64,000 nt of DNA from Spodoptera frugiperda (GCF_023101765.2 NC_064224.1:8822103-8886102), one strand, 5' to 3'. Positions 12,314 to 23,872 are shown, counted from the first letter of the stretch. The notes: generated by a model from the sequence alone, not told the origin. Translations and numbers: made by a program.

Positions 12314-12894
12314 TAGGGATGTAACGAAGGTAGTTTTATCGGAACAGAAGGCGGAGTCGGAGTTTTTAAATTTACTTTATCGGAGTTGGAATCGGAATCG
12401 GAGTCGGAGGAAGGATCAGAAAGTGATGGCATGAGAGAGAATTTTTATTTAAGGACAAATAAAACATTATTTCATTCATACTCGACTCTTATGAACAGTA
12501 TCCTTAGTATGAGTTTGCTTTAAGTTTAAAGTAATCGAAACGAGAGGCGTTCGGCGCTCTGATTGGACGATTCGAACCCGCTAAACCAGCCACCGCGCCA
12601 ATGCAGTAAAACCGTAAAGTACGAAACGAGAGGCGTTCGGCGCTCTGATTGGACGATTCGAATAAACCAACCAATCAGAGTACCGAACGCGCTTTCCTTA
12701 CGATACCTTTAAACGTAAAGCAAACTCGTACTAAGGCTACAGGTTCATAGTATGAACATTCCGCCGTCGCCGCTATGTTATGCTTAGACCTCCGATTAAA
12801 ACCTTCGATTTAAAAGTGTCGGAGCCGAAGTCAGAAGAAGGTGTAATAATAATCGACTTAACGGAACCGGAGTTGAAGCACCGTAACATCCCTG
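12314..12894. mobile_element. hAT-type MITE with 8-bp target duplication, interrupted by a family D MITE
   Basis: The termini read TAGGGATGTAACG at the left and, inverted, CAGGGATGTTACGG at the right. The 8-bp direct repeat GTGTTAAT flanks them at 12306-12313 and 12895-12902, the TSD length of hAT elements; the CAGGG start also fits hAT. There is no transposase. The interior is rich in GGAGTCGGAG-like units. A family D MITE (12497-12746) sits in the middle, so the original element was about 330 bp. Confidence 0.82.
12497..12746. mobile_element. Family D palindromic MITE nested in the hAT MITE
   Basis: The left end is GTATCCTTAGTATGAGTTTG, and the right end is its inverse ending CTCGTACTAAGGCTAC; the arms contain CTCTGATTGG and CCAATCAGAG. 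Compared with the copies at 26939 and 62478 it carries an internal direct duplication: the 41-bp blocks 12536-12576 and 12622-12662 are identical. No clear TSD. Confidence 0.85.
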
Positions 12895-13251
12895 GTGTTA
12901 ATTAATATAATGAAGATAACAGATATTAGTTAAATTGGCTTGTTATTGTATGCTAAGGTGTACTTGTAATATTAAGTTTTGACGTGTTACCAGAAATCTG
13001 TTAGGGTGTTGTATTTGTTAGGTAGCTTTCTGCTAACGGCTTTGTCTATTCAAGATGGATAATCGATTCGTTGAATAATATTTGGATACTCGTATATGTA
13101 GGTACTTAGAACCTATCACTTCCAAACATGCAATTTCATCATGTCTACAAAACAAAATGTTTAGTTTGAAATTCTTCAATTAAAATTAGTTAAGTGATTT
13201 AGGAGTTTAAAGAGAGACCTTCAAATCTTTAAGAAAAGACCGTATTTATTT

Positions 13252-13362
13252 TTAAAAGGCCGGCAACGTGCTTGTTACTCCTCTGGTTTTGTGGGTGTCC
13301 ATGGGCGGCGTTGATCGTTTACTATCAGTTGCAGTTTACCCCTGTTCCATAAAAAAAGGGAA
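13252..13362 (+). repeat. Family H repeat, 3' part
   Basis: AAAAGGCCGGCAACGTGC, GTTACTCCTCTGG, GGGTGTCCATGGGCGGCG and a damaged CTATCAGTTG block occur in order, ending in CCATAAAAAAA. About 20 bp around the CAGGTGATC word is altered or lost. Confidence 0.85.
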
Positions 13363-13369
13363 TTGGCTT

Positions 13370-15635
13370 ACTTTTCCATCTATAGGTATGAAGATTCTCG
13401 TTCAAACACGTGATTGGAACTTGTCAATATGCAAACTATGAAAGAAACACAAGTACCTATAGCAAATACCTGTTTTGTGTAGCGAGTAGCGACATTTAGA
13501 AGCGTGTCTAAGTGAATGCTCATACAATTAGGTCTCTGTCCCCGCATCGAACCACGTTAATTAGTTACGCTCTTCTAATTTTAGAATTTTTGTAATCAAC
13601 GTTTCTCTATCATTGAGAATGGCTAGCTATTTAAAACTGAACTTAATTTGTTTTAGAATTAATTATCGATATTTTGGTTAAAAGAAAAATACTTTGTAAG
13701 GAGATTCTAACGTATATAAAGGCGGGCAAATTAATATTTGTTGTGTTTTATGTAATACGAAGTATGGTTATATGATTAGCGCAAAAATATGGCTTTGCCC
13801 TCCTATGAAATAGGAGATATACAAATTAAAAAAAAACAACCTCACTCAATTCGGAACCAACAATATAAAATGATTATAACTTTTATCACACAAACCGGTT
13901 CATTCGAATATTTTTTTAATATCAACAAGGCTGCTTATCACAAGGTCGATGTTACTTTGTTACATATTAAAAAACAAAGCTCAAGGTCATTTGCCATTAT
14001 CCTGTATCCTGAACTTTAGGGGCGTTGTCGTGTATTTTTTATTAGTTATGTCATGGGTTTGTTGCTAACCAAAATATCATGAAATAAAGTAAAGAAGAGT
14101 TTATGTTTCAACTAGTGAATTATCATTTAAATAATCCTGCAGGCCTTGATGTTATTTAAATGATTTTGCAGTTCAGCATTAACCAGTCATCCATATCAAT
14201 TTCTTTCTAGCTCTATGTTAATAGTAAAAATGATTAATTACCTAATTAATATGAAATCACTTATGATTTAGCTTTGAAATTAATATTTATGAAAATGCTA
14301 GGTAATCATAAAAGTTTCTGATACTGAATTTGATCTTGTTAAAATTAATAAAATTGTGTCACCGGGGTTTTGGTGCGAAATCTTTGACATGATTTAAGGT
14401 CATGACTTTTCTCCCGACGTACCTACACTTGAAGGTATTATTGAATAGTGCACACTTTGCGCTGAAATAGAGACTTTTGAAGCTGAAAATGTAAAATGTT
14501 ACCTGAGCCAAAAGCGAGCACAGCGCTCTCGTACGAATGCAACTGAAGCATTGAATCGAAATATACTTTTATTAGAAAACATTTCGTTGGCGGACGCCAA
14601 AAAAATCACGTCTACCACAGCGTGGGATTTTCGTTTACAAACACAAATCTCGAATAGCTCAAACTGGACAGATTGCCAATTTAAAACTGTTGTAATTAAC
14701 GTTAATGTTAATTAAATTTAACATTCAGAAGTGGGTCAACCAGATCGCGTAGTTGTAAAAGTAATTAAATTCATCTGTGTTTTTTTATGTGCTTCAAATG
14801 TCAAAGGCTTTAAGTTGTTAGCCCCGTTGTGTCTTAGAATGGTGTTGTAAAAGTTTGTAAGATGTTTATTAATTATTCACCTACCACCTACTAAGAAATA
14901 TAGTATTTTCGGAGGTTTAATAACTAGTCTTATGTTCTAAGATTCAGTTCTTATTAACTATGATTGAGCTCTTTTTGTTGAGAGCATTTTTTGCTTGCCA
15001 CTAACAGGGACGCATACCTCATTCTTCTCATTATGAGATTTGATCCACGGGATGAGTAGTTATTGTAGAATTTAGATTTGTGCTCGGTATGTACCCTGTT
15101 CTACTATCATTAATGTAATCTTATGTCTGAGAGACACCAATTCTAACAAATGTTATCCTTCTACTAATACAAATAGAGATCAAATTAACTCTAACCATTA
15201 CAATAACATCAGCAATTTTCTCCACTACATTGCTTAATTGGAAACTATGCTCTAAGTACTCTTCTTAAGTGAATGATGAATTATATGGAAGGACTATAAG
15301 CACACAAGTAAAACCACTTAGCAAGCCGTTACCATGCGACTTAGCCAAGTTACCCATTTGCTGATTGATGGCCGACCGCCCCACCCTGTAATGGTCGTCT
15401 GCACATTGCAGATTTAAATACGATTCCGAAATAGAATTCCAATCTTGGAATTTGGAATGGCTTTTCGTGTTATCCTGATAGTTATTACTCAAGTTCTTTT
15501 TTTTTATAGATTAAAATAAGAAGAAAGATGGCACCCATTGCATTGTTAATCGCAAGTAACTGCTTCGATAGATTTTTGATATCAGACCCGTCTAGCGACT
15601 TTATATGAAGTGTGGCATAGTGACAAGTTTATTTT
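13370..15635. other. Intronic sequence without recognisable features
   Basis: AT-rich. Short frames at 13789-14019 (+) and 15265-15492 (-) have no recognisable domain. A slightly GC-richer patch near 14480-14660 has no family member elsewhere in the window. Confidence 0.4.
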
Positions 15636-15638
15636 AAG

Positions 15639-15858
15639 TGTGGGAGAGCCATACTTTGGCACGAATGCGCTGACGGAGTGATACCACTGCCTACCATAAC
15701 GCGTGCGTTATGTAATTGAGGTTGAGGCCCAATTACCCCCTTCCCAATCCCCGATTTCCCAAAAACCCTTAAATTCCTAACGCCAGGTGTGCCTGAGTAG
15801 TGGTAATTGCTTACTATGAGGTGATTTCTGATCGTTTACCGTCTTATACCATAAAAAA
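15639..15858 (+). mobile_element. Family H element, internally deleted
   Basis: The 5' end GTGGGAGAGCCATACTTTGG is present, followed by GGAGTGATACCACTGCC, a CCCCCTTCCCAATCCCCGAT tract, ACCCTTAAATTCCTAACG, and a worn tail with GAGGTGATTTCTGATCG and an A run. It keeps both ends but has lost about 80-90 bp compared with the 54311 copy. Confidence 0.85.
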
Positions 15859-15859
15859 C

Positions 15860-17240
15860 GCAGCTTGCTTCTCATGACCTAAATTACTAATTTATTTATC
15901 ACTAAAATCTCTAATCTCATCACTAAATCTTAGGACTTGTTTGATTGCAATAGCTATACGGAGCTCGCCTCAATGATTCCTCATCTCTTCGATTGATCAA
16001 TCATTAACGATTGAGTCTGTACATACATCTGTGTTATTCCAATTGCCTGATAGCCGACCAATACAATCAATGCGTGTACCAGTTTATCATTACTTAATTG
16101 TCATTAAAATGAATGTATCAGTGTCGCATTACTCATGCTTGAGTTCTCCGGTGATATACGACTGTTCTGATAACGTGGTTTAATTGAGGTCTTTGTTTGG
16201 TTCGGCCGACCATGTGTTCTGTACCATCTTTGGGGGTCACTAATTGACTTTGTCTAATTAGAATAGTGCTACATAATAGGCGACTGATTATGGAAAGTTC
16301 TGGAGAATGTCCTGATTAAAGACTTGATGCTAGAATGCCAGAACTCCACAATTCGGTTATCTATGCTAATACAATAAAATACTTTTACGTAACCTCCCTA
16401 GCCAAAAGGGTGCGTGCGCTTACAACTTTTTAGGTCTTTTTGTCAAAAATAGTTGTGGGGCGTATGAACGAATGAGCCCCCGGATCGATACAGAAACTTG
16501 TATATTGTAGCACCAAGGCCTTAGTAAAACCTCCGACATATTTCTCTTTTATTTTTATTGCCTGTTATTACTATAATGTATGCAAGAAATGTGTGTCTTC
16601 CCTCACCATTCACCCCGACACTGTAAGAAAGGGCGTATAGCCAAAGTTATGGTTTATTCATGCTGATTTGATAATAAAGTAAAACATAAAAAATATGGAA
16701 TATATCTACGCACACATAAATTCAAAGATAAAAAGAAATTTGTATACGATTCTGTTATACTAATTTGGTGTTTGCATATTCGGTGTGTCCCATTGGGGAG
16801 AATTTTTCTACTGATGTTTTATTTTTGTCTCTGTAGAGTTTACTCACCTTTCGGGTAACAGTCTACACCCTACATCTTTACGTTTATACCTAAACATGTG
16901 ACAAAGGGTTGTTACGACAACCCTGATTGCTTTCGTCGTCACATTTTATCCGTAACGACTGTCGATCAACCGTATTCGTATGATAATAAGAACGAATGGC
17001 CTCCACTAAGCCGAAACTTATCGATTCCGATCTAATGCTGATTATTTTCTTAACAAAAACCGCCCTCAATTTCTGTCCGATCGGAAAATGAGGGCGAAAG
17101 ATCGGGCCCCTCTTATGTAGGTACACATGGACATTAATAGAATCATTAAGTTTTATACCCTTAGGTGTTAACGAGCGAATAAAGGTTCCATCTAACATCT
17201 TATTACGTGATCTTCGTATGAGAATAATATACATTATGTT
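15860..17240. other. Intronic sequence; unexplained 114-codon frame next to a LINE fossil
   Basis: No family repeat seen. A 114-codon open frame on the - strand (16890-17234) lies immediately downstream of the jockey-like RT fossil, but its translation does not continue the RT and I recognise nothing in it. It may be chance or debris of another element. Confidence 0.35.
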
Positions 17241-17244
17241 TTAG

Positions 17245-17560
17245 TGGATAATTGGGGCCCACTGTAGCTTAGCGTCTAGGGTTATACCTAAAAAGATAGC
17301 TGAATCTACAGGGTCCAACTCCCCGCCCTTTGATAGTGCCTAACATTTGGTGTTAAGAATTTAATCTGATTCATTAAGTAGCAAGTTATTATTACTATTT
17401 TTGAGAGAGCACTATTTACATGATCACTGACTAATTGTCCACGTTTGAGTTTAAATAATAAAGAGGTATCATCAGCAAACAGTACTATCCCATGGTTATC
17501 CTTTACAAGGTAAGGTAAGTCATTAATATAAATAAGAAATGCTACTTTACTTATCAAGCC
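17245..17560 (-). pseudogene. Jockey-like LINE reverse transcriptase fossil
   Basis: The - strand encodes FLIYINDLPYLVKD followed by LFADDTSLLFK, the RT palm with the catalytic FADD box of insect jockey-type non-LTR retrotransposons. About 20 residues of the following NSALSKIV...KTK region are scrambled or deleted. After a frameshift near 17306 the reading continues as VDSAIFLGITLDAKLQW, the conserved thumb-region motif of the same proteins. It is therefore a dead fragment of about 100 codons out of roughly 900, with at least one frameshift and no ORF1 or endonuclease. It lies antisense in Gprk2 intron 1. Confidence 0.9.
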
Positions 17561-17569
17561 CAGATTTTA

Positions 17570-20200
17570 ATATACAAGTTTAAAATAATACAAGTAGATT
17601 TCAGTACTTTTCATGAATACAATAATGTAATGGTTTCAAACATTAAAATAACTCAATATTATTATTAAAATAAACTATGAATCTCTGAAAATGTTCAATT
17701 AACTGTAAGTTGTTTAGGTTTATATTAACAAGGCTTGTTGTTGGGAGGTATACAAGTGGAGATTTGACCTATTTATCATTTGTTGTACAAGTCTCAAGGA
17801 CGAGGGGTCCTCCGAAATGTTCTCACAATAGCTCCAAATTAAGGCTCTTCAGTTAACGAAAACAACTCAACTACGTTCAATAGAGACGTTGGGACTTAAG
17901 ATTTATACTTGAAGCTGTTAAGATCAGTCCATTTTCTACTTTAAACGTTATTTCTAGGGAATTAAAGAGATGCTTCTCTTCCTACCTGCTCTCAAGTTCT
18001 TTGAAAAGGCCACTTCATTTTCTTTGTTTGTAAAAATTATCTGATTCTTGAAGAATTATCTTATTCATTTCAGTTATTCTTTTGTACTGTAACATTCAGT
18101 CCTATCGTTCTTGAGACAGTTTGCAAAATTTATTTGAATCAATACTTTCTGCTTCGATGGTGGCACATTAAACAGCTTTTACGACTCAAGATACCCATTG
18201 AAAGCAAACTTTGTTCGATGGCTTATATTGTTGTGATATTAGATACAAAATAACAAAGTTGGCGAGCCGTTATAAAACTGTATTCTCACACTCGTGAGTG
18301 ATGAAACAAGAGTTCATTATTATAAACGTCATTATAAAATATGATTTGATTAAGTGGTGAAACGGCCGTCAGAGGAGACCCACTTTTGATTGAATTCATT
18401 TATAAGTCATGACGTTTGAAGACTCGCACGGCCGCCTGCAAACACGTTTTGTTATTGTTGTAGAGATATGGAAAGTGGTTGGTGATTTTAAATAGAATTA
18501 CTAGTGTGTACCGGGCCAAGACGACAGGTTTTATTATTCATTCTTTCTTAGCGATACGACATGGCTCATCTAACTAGATTTAGCTCGTGTTTGTCTTTAT
18601 TCTAGTTGCAGCTTTGGCTTAATGGACCCGAAAACCTGGGTTTTCTTCCAGAAAGAATCAATTTGACGTTTCAAAATTTTTATGTTCTATGTGTTTTTGC
18701 CATTTTTTGGATCTTTCAAATCGCCAAAAACAGGTCATTGCCTTAAAGTCGCTAGTGTCAAATCTCAACCAGTTATAGTGACGTAATTTTCTTGTTATGC
18801 TGATAGCATTGCTGATGGTAAGCAATAAAAAATACATACCTAGGTATTTGAATATTTGGACAGTAGGTATATCGCAGGTTTTTAACAAATATCGATTCGT
18901 TGACGTCATTTGGTGAGTTATTACCTACCAGTGTTGGTTGTTTGGTATTAAATATTAATTTATTTATATAATATTAGTAATATGGTTTGTTGCTATACGG
19001 AGACTATATAGCATGACTTTTTTTAGGAAAAAGGTCGAAAGCTATTGGGTAGGTAGTTCTAAACATCTCGCGATGTAAGTACTGGCATTTCTGAGCGAAG
19101 GAACTTGCAAGTAATCTGGCTAGCCCAGCGTGTTTATCGATTCGGGCAGGGTCGTGACATTGGAGTTTTTCTGCCGGGAATTTCTCAGTAATTGTATGTA
19201 ATCCGAGAATGGAAATGTGTCCGATAAGTGGGCCACCAGGGGGCGTGCCAGTCACCATTTGCTGGCTAACTTATGAGCTCATAACGTCAGCAGGGAAGTA
19301 AGGTCCCATCATAAAGTTTTATTTGCAGATCGGTTTCGGCTTTCGGCGCCCAAAATGTAGGCCCACTCTACTACGCTCTTATTTATTATTTTATGTTTCT
19401 GACGCTCATTCTCCTTACTTATTTTGATTAAAACCAAAGCAATGATCATGTATTTCCAAAGTTCCGACACGTTATGTAGTAAATCTAAAATAACGTTTTT
19501 ATCCCAACCCATTTAACGAAGCACTTCATTTGAATTGTTTACCTTCCAATCAGCGGCTGTCTAACCGAACGAGCTTAAAGCAAACTCGAGCATCGAATCA
19601 AAACGAAACTATCGAAAGAATTAGAAACGTTGAAAAACTAACATTTATTCGCATACATTACAGTAACGTAAGTATTACGATGGGCGCTATAACTCTTGGT
19701 AATCTCACGTTACTTCAACCAGTAACAATAATATCGATAATTGAGGATCGTGACTAATCTTTGAGAGCTCGAAACGAAAATCTCTCAAATGAAGACACGA
19801 TCGACCGAAAACGTAACACAAATGTTTATTTTAAAACGCGTATATATTTCAATTTGGCTATAAATTATCCCGTTTCAAGAGTAACCATTGACGGATACTC
19901 GTAAAGAAAGATGCGGTCCCACCATCACAGACGGAATAACTCGGTTGCATACTTGCGTTAATTTAATTTATTGCTCGTAAAATTTGTAATTAGTTAGGTG
20001 TGCAACCGATGTTAACTGTTTATGTGCTTGTTATTGGCCGGGATAACTGTTATTTTGCTGTAAAAACTACCTCGTAATTGCTTAGTTGTTCTGTTTTAAT
20101 TATTTGGGTTGAGTAATAAGACTTATTTGGCTTGTCTCATAGTGATGCTGGACTTGAGTTCTAATCTTAGTCCCATCATCATCATCACAAGTTGTTATCA
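17570..20200. other. Intronic sequence without firm features
   Basis: AT-rich intron. An 83-codon - strand frame at 18658-18909 contains FKYLG, a word seen in RT thumb regions, but neighbouring residues do not support that call. Nothing else recognised. Confidence 0.4.
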
Positions 20201-20210
20201 TCATTGTACC

Positions 20211-20370
20211 TTTTTTTTTGAGGGGGGAAAATCATCCCATGACTTCTCCTGCCATAGGCGAGGCAAAAGGGAGTGTCAGAATCTTACTGACTAAAAACCA
20301 CCCCGTACCTACTCCTGCTTAGAGCCGGAGCCCCGGTAAACCCGCTAGGTAGTCCGTAGCTCAGGAATTT
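20211..20370 (-). mobile_element. Family A SINE-like element
   Basis: A T run at 20211-20219 is followed by GGGGGGAAAATCATCCCATG, a CAGAATCTTACTGACTAAAA block, GAGCCGGAGCCCCGGTAAAC, CCGCTAGGTAGTCCGTAGCT and a CAGG end. The GGGCCC end is missing. No clear target duplication. Confidence 0.88.
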
Positions 20371-20574
20371 AAGGCATAACAGCCACGGTTTTATAATCAT
20401 ATAGCTGGTTATTAGCTAGTTGCATTCAAATTATAAATACAAGGCAAGCGCCGTTATTTACCTTATTGCTCACAAATTCAATTAAATATTTATTTATGTC
20501 CGACCAATGACGTATGTGTACAAACATACACACACATATCTACTATGATACGATGATATTACTAACAAAAGTAA

Positions 20575-20752
20575 TCTGTAATGTAAAAATAAGTTGGGTT
20601 TTCCTTCCTGACGCTATAACTCCAGAACGCATGTACCGATTTCCACGGATTTGCATTTGTTGGAAAGGTCTCGGGCTCCATCAGGTTTGTAACAAAGAAA
20701 ATTTGGGAAAAATTAACATTGGTGGCGAAACGGAGTTCGCCGGGTTTGCTAG
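20575..20752 (+). mobile_element. Short non-autonomous Helitron, complete
   Basis: It starts with TC after an A (A|TCTGTAATG) and ends with CTAG followed by T (20749-20753), the Helitron signature. A short hairpin GCGAA...TTCGC (20725-20740) stands 12 nt before the 3' end. The body contains GACGCTATAACTCCAGAACG and CCGATTTCCACGG, repeated in a truncated copy at 28302. At 178 bp it has no coding capacity. Confidence 0.85.
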
Positions 20753-20795
20753 TTGATATATAGAAACTAGAAGCGGCTATACACCTTACAAATTA

Positions 20796-20854
20796 ACTGT
20801 ACAGTTAAATTGTAACTTTAACTGTACAGACGGACTGTACAGTTAAATTGTAAC
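20796..20854. repeat. Short direct/inverted repeat pair
   Basis: A 21-bp word beginning ACTGTACAGTTAAATTG occurs at 20796-20816 and again at 20834-20854, and each contains the palindrome AACTGTACAGTT or part of it. Small local duplication; no known function. Confidence 0.7.
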
Positions 20855-21174
20855 GTGTTTAAGCTGCATGTACTGTACGTATGGATCTGTGATTTAATTG
20901 CTGTATAATTCAATCGCAAATGTTTAATCATTTACATTACAATATTTTCTCAGTTATCGATAAGTAGTTTTCATCGGTTCCAGATATTACCACTTATTTA
21001 TACTCCATTGGGAGTTCGTTTTCATAAGTGCTAATGTCTTTCTGACTCAATCGTGTGGCAAAGTGGTTGCAAAAATGATTGTTGTGATTGATTTTTAGTC
21101 TGTTTTACTGCTCGGTCTCTATTGGTCGTAGCGTGATGTTTTATAGCCTATAATTACCTTCCTTGATATATGAT

Positions 21175-21256
21175 ATTGTATAGCGGCATTACGTGCCGTA
21201 ATGTGCACCTCTGCCTACCCCTTCGGGGATAAAAGGCGTGAAGTTGTGTGTGTGTG
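21175..21256 (+). mobile_element. Family C SINE, 5'-truncated tail with target duplication
   Basis: Only the last ~80 bp of family C is present: GGCATTACGTGCCGTAATGT, CACCTCTGCCTACCCCTTCG and AAAAGGCGTGAAGTT, then a (GT)n tail. A perfect 11-bp direct repeat TGATATATGAT flanks it at 21164-21174 and 21257-21267. The tRNA-like head is absent, so this copy arrived already truncated, as in target-primed reverse transcription. Confidence 0.88.
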
Positions 21257-21703
21257 TGATATATGATAAATAGATTTCCTCAACACAAAAATTAATATTA
21301 AAATCGGGCAAGTAGTGCCATAGATTAGCGCGATCAAACGAACGAAGAACTCTTCAGCTTTATATAATAGGAGGTAGACAGTAACTATAAGATTTAAGGT
21401 GGTAGACTTGCTTGCTGTTGCCACCTTTGCCTACCTGATAAAAAATAATGTTATATTATGCTCATTCACAACAGAAATACAATGCCGACGAAAATAAATA
21501 CCTACTTATAAATCCCTTTCTTTCAGTTACGTTTCTGTTCCAAACGTTTTCCCAATTTCATGCATGACGTTACCCGTGATTGGTCGGAGGAAATAACAAA
21601 AGCCAATCAAATCGTTTCGCGCCACTTTTCGGGAACAGATTAAACAGGGTTCTGTGATTTGTCGAATGGAGATGCATGGGTGAATTTTATTTATCTGTAT
21701 ACT

Positions 21704-21871
21704 TTATTTTTGAGCCGGGAATATCGTTCAATGACGTCCAATTGAGGAGGGAAAGTCAGACTTTTACTGACTAAAAACCACCCCATTCTTTCTCCTGCTT
21801 TGAGCCGGAGCCCCGGTAACCTTTTACGTTGTCCGCAGCTCCGGATCGGGCATCAGCCCTACTGGGCCCTT
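21704..21871 (-). mobile_element. Family A SINE-like element inserted at a Helitron end
   Basis: The body has GACTTTTACTGACTAAAAAC, GAGCCGGAGCCCCGGTAAC and GCAGCTCCGGATCGGGCATC, and ends CCTACTGGGCCC. The 13-bp direct repeat TTATCTGTATACT flanks it at 21691-21703 and 21872-21884. The right duplicate overlaps the CTAG terminus of the adjacent Helitron, so the SINE landed at that terminus. Confidence 0.9.
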
Positions 21872-21882
21872 TTATCTGTATA

Positions 21883-22066
21883 CTAGCGACCCGTCCCAGC
21901 TTCGCATGGGTGCAATGGTGATATATTATGCATGTAAATCATCCTCTTGAATCACTCTATCTATTACCAAAAAACTCATCAAAATCCGTTACGTAGTTTT
22001 AAAGACTTAATAAGCATACAAAATGACATAGGGACAGAGAAAGCAACTTTGTTTTATACTATGTAG
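21883..22066 (-). mobile_element. Short non-autonomous Helitron
   Basis: Read on the - strand it ends GGGACGGGTCGCTAG followed by T, with CCCA...TGGG able to form a hairpin 12 nt before the end. The body contains ATAGAGTGATTCAAGAGG and GGATTTTGATG and starts near ATAGTATAAAACAAAGT. A second copy of the same family lies at 61166-61356 on the + strand. The 5' end is approximate. Confidence 0.8.
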
Positions 22067-22229
22067 TTATTTAAAAGTAACGATCTACTGTTTGTTGTTT
22101 CCTTAAAAATGATAGGAAATGGTGTGTTTATAGAATAATATAAGTACCTTATTGTTAGTTATTATTGGGTCTATTGTTGTATCAGGTGATGTCATTTACT
22201 TAGTGTAACAATAAGGATTTAGTGAAAAC

Positions 22230-22379
22230 ACAGAAATAAATCCTTAGTTTGTGTGTCTATGTGTATGTTTGTTACTCAATCACGTCAAAATGGCTGAAGA
22301 GATCGGGATGAAATTTGGAACAGGGTTAGATTATGGTCTGGAATAGCACATAGGATAATTTTTATCTGGCAGAAGCTAG
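22230..22379 (+). mobile_element. Helitron fragment (GATTATGGTCTGG family)
   Basis: It contains TTTGTTACTCAATCACGTCA, GATCGGGATGAAATTTGGAA and GATTATGGTCTGGAATAGC and ends AGAAGCTAG followed by T (CTAG 22376-22379). The GC-rich 3' hairpin of better copies is missing. The 5' end is not defined. Relatives lie at 48882, 50288 and 54165. Confidence 0.75.
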
Positions 22380-22889
22380 TTTACATATAAACACTAGTAC
22401 CTACATGATTACATACATACATATCTTGATTCACACAAACCTTATTTAATATCGCAGATGTTATTTTATAAGTACAAGATAAACGATGTTATAATTAGTT
22501 TTTTTAAAAGTAATTTGTCCGACATCGTACCAAGTTCCGCAGATAACAATCTTAAGATTAATTTAAATCTTTTTTTTTATATAAAATGCCGTATTTATTT
22601 ATCAATGTGATAAGTTCTAATCTAGTGAAAGTTCACGTGTTTCATTATTTCCGAGTATATTTAAGTCATTGTTTTATTTATTGTTATATGATGTTAATTG
22701 TTGTGAAATTGATGTGTCATTATGTTAATTAATTTGATAAAAGTCTAGTCGTTCTATTAATAACATTGTCACCATTTAATTTTCTTTTTATCCCATCCTG
22801 ACTATACGACTGAGGACTTAGTACATGTTTTTTTATATTTAATGGGTCGTTTAGCCGCTATCTCGCCTAATGGTAAGTGATGATGCGGC

Positions 22890-23090
22890 CTACGATGGAG
22901 TACGTCTGCCCATAAGCAACCTATTCACTCGAGCTTTGAAGACACCCAGGTTATACCTATCAGGAAACACAGACTCCGGCAAGGAGTTCCACTCCCTAGC
23001 AGTTCGCACAAGGAAGCTTGAAGCGAAGCGCTTCGTGCGTTTTTTTCTGTTGGATGTGATCAAAACAAAGTTGCGTCTGGCGCCGTGATT
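22890..23090 (-). pseudogene. Non-LTR retrotransposon ORF2 C-terminus fossil
   Basis: The - strand encodes SFLVRTAREWNSLPESVFPD followed by YNLGVFKARVNRLLMGRR and a stop, the conserved C-terminal tail (RT..WNSLP...F+.R+N) of insect jockey-type non-LTR reverse transcriptases. Only about 60 residues survive; nothing upstream of them is RT-like. The 5' side (about 23060-23150) runs into a family D-like palindromic sequence (GATTGGCCGGC / CCAATCAAAGCG). The reading frame is intact but far too short to be functional. Confidence 0.85.
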
Positions 23091-23185
23091 GGCCGGCTGC
23101 AATGAATCAACCAATCAAAGCGCTGAACACGTTTCGATTTCGTTAAGTCTGGCGTGAACCTAACTACTTACTAGACTAACTACTT

Positions 23186-23366
23186 TTTTTTAAGGGTGGA
23201 AAATCATCCAATGACTTCTCCAGCCTTTGCCGCGAGAGGGAGTATCAGACTCTTACTGACTAAAAACCACGCCGTTCTTACTTCTACCCCAGAGCTGGAA
23301 CCACGGTAAACCCGCTAGGTCTGCAGCTCTGGATCAGGCATCAGCCTTACTGGGCCCCATCTGTGG
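23186..23366 (-). mobile_element. Family A SINE-like element with 14-bp target duplication
   Basis: A T run is followed by GGAAAATCATCCAATGACTT, CAGACTCTTACTGACTAAAA, GAGCTGGAACCACGG and GGATCAGGCATCAGCC, ending TGGGCCCCATCTGTGG. TAGACTAACTACTT occurs at 23172-23185 and 23367-23380, so both ends are fixed. It is a full-length copy. Confidence 0.93.
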
Positions 23367-23654
23367 TAGACTAACTACTTACAAGTTCATTTTTGCTTAA
23401 ATCCTTCGCGGATTTATAGGTTCTCTGTTATATCATTAGTCCTATTGTAAAGGGATCCAAATACAACCCTAAGCTATGGTCTTTGTCCGCAAATTGTTGT
23501 GCTTGTTTACAACTATATAGCTTCAAACTTCTCTGAATAGTTTGTTTTGGGCATGTTTGAAACCCTTCAAAATTGCTAGAGCAATAATATTTCTTAGCTT
23601 CCAGTCTTAAATACTGATATTCAGTCGAATACTATGGAAATAAGATTTAATGTG

Positions 23655-23832
23655 AATGCACGGTTGGCGCGGTGGCTGGGCAACTGGCTGCCGTGCAACG
23701 TGTCGCGGGTTCGATTCCCGCACGGAGCAACTCTTTGTGTGATCCACAGATTGTTGTTTCGGGTCTGGGTGTCATGTGTATGTTTGTAAACGCACCCACG
23801 ACACAGGAGAAAATCCTAATGTAGGGCAACGT
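23655..23832 (+). mobile_element. Family B SINE, tRNA-derived head
   Basis: The head resembles a tRNA: an A-box-like TGGCGCGGTGG near 23665 and a perfect B box GGTTCGATTCC at 23708-23718 within CGCGGGTTCGATTCCCGCA. The body follows with GTGTGATCCACAGATTG and TTTCGGGTCTGGGTGTCATG, then GCACCCACGACACAGG. RNA polymerase III promoters inside the element are typical of such SINEs. Copies at 31248 and 60297 belong to it. Confidence 0.9.
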
Positions 23833-23872
23833 TTTTTTTTTTTAAAGAAAAAAAAATGTTGCGTACTCCTTT

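Noticed and set aside
18658..18909. FKYLG word as an RT thumb motif
   Set aside because: Neighbouring residues do not fit RTE or jockey thumb regions; a five-residue match is chance.
23655..23730. tRNA gene
   Set aside because: Has A/B-box-like promoter parts but no cloverleaf with anticodon arm; it continues into a SINE body that occurs three times.
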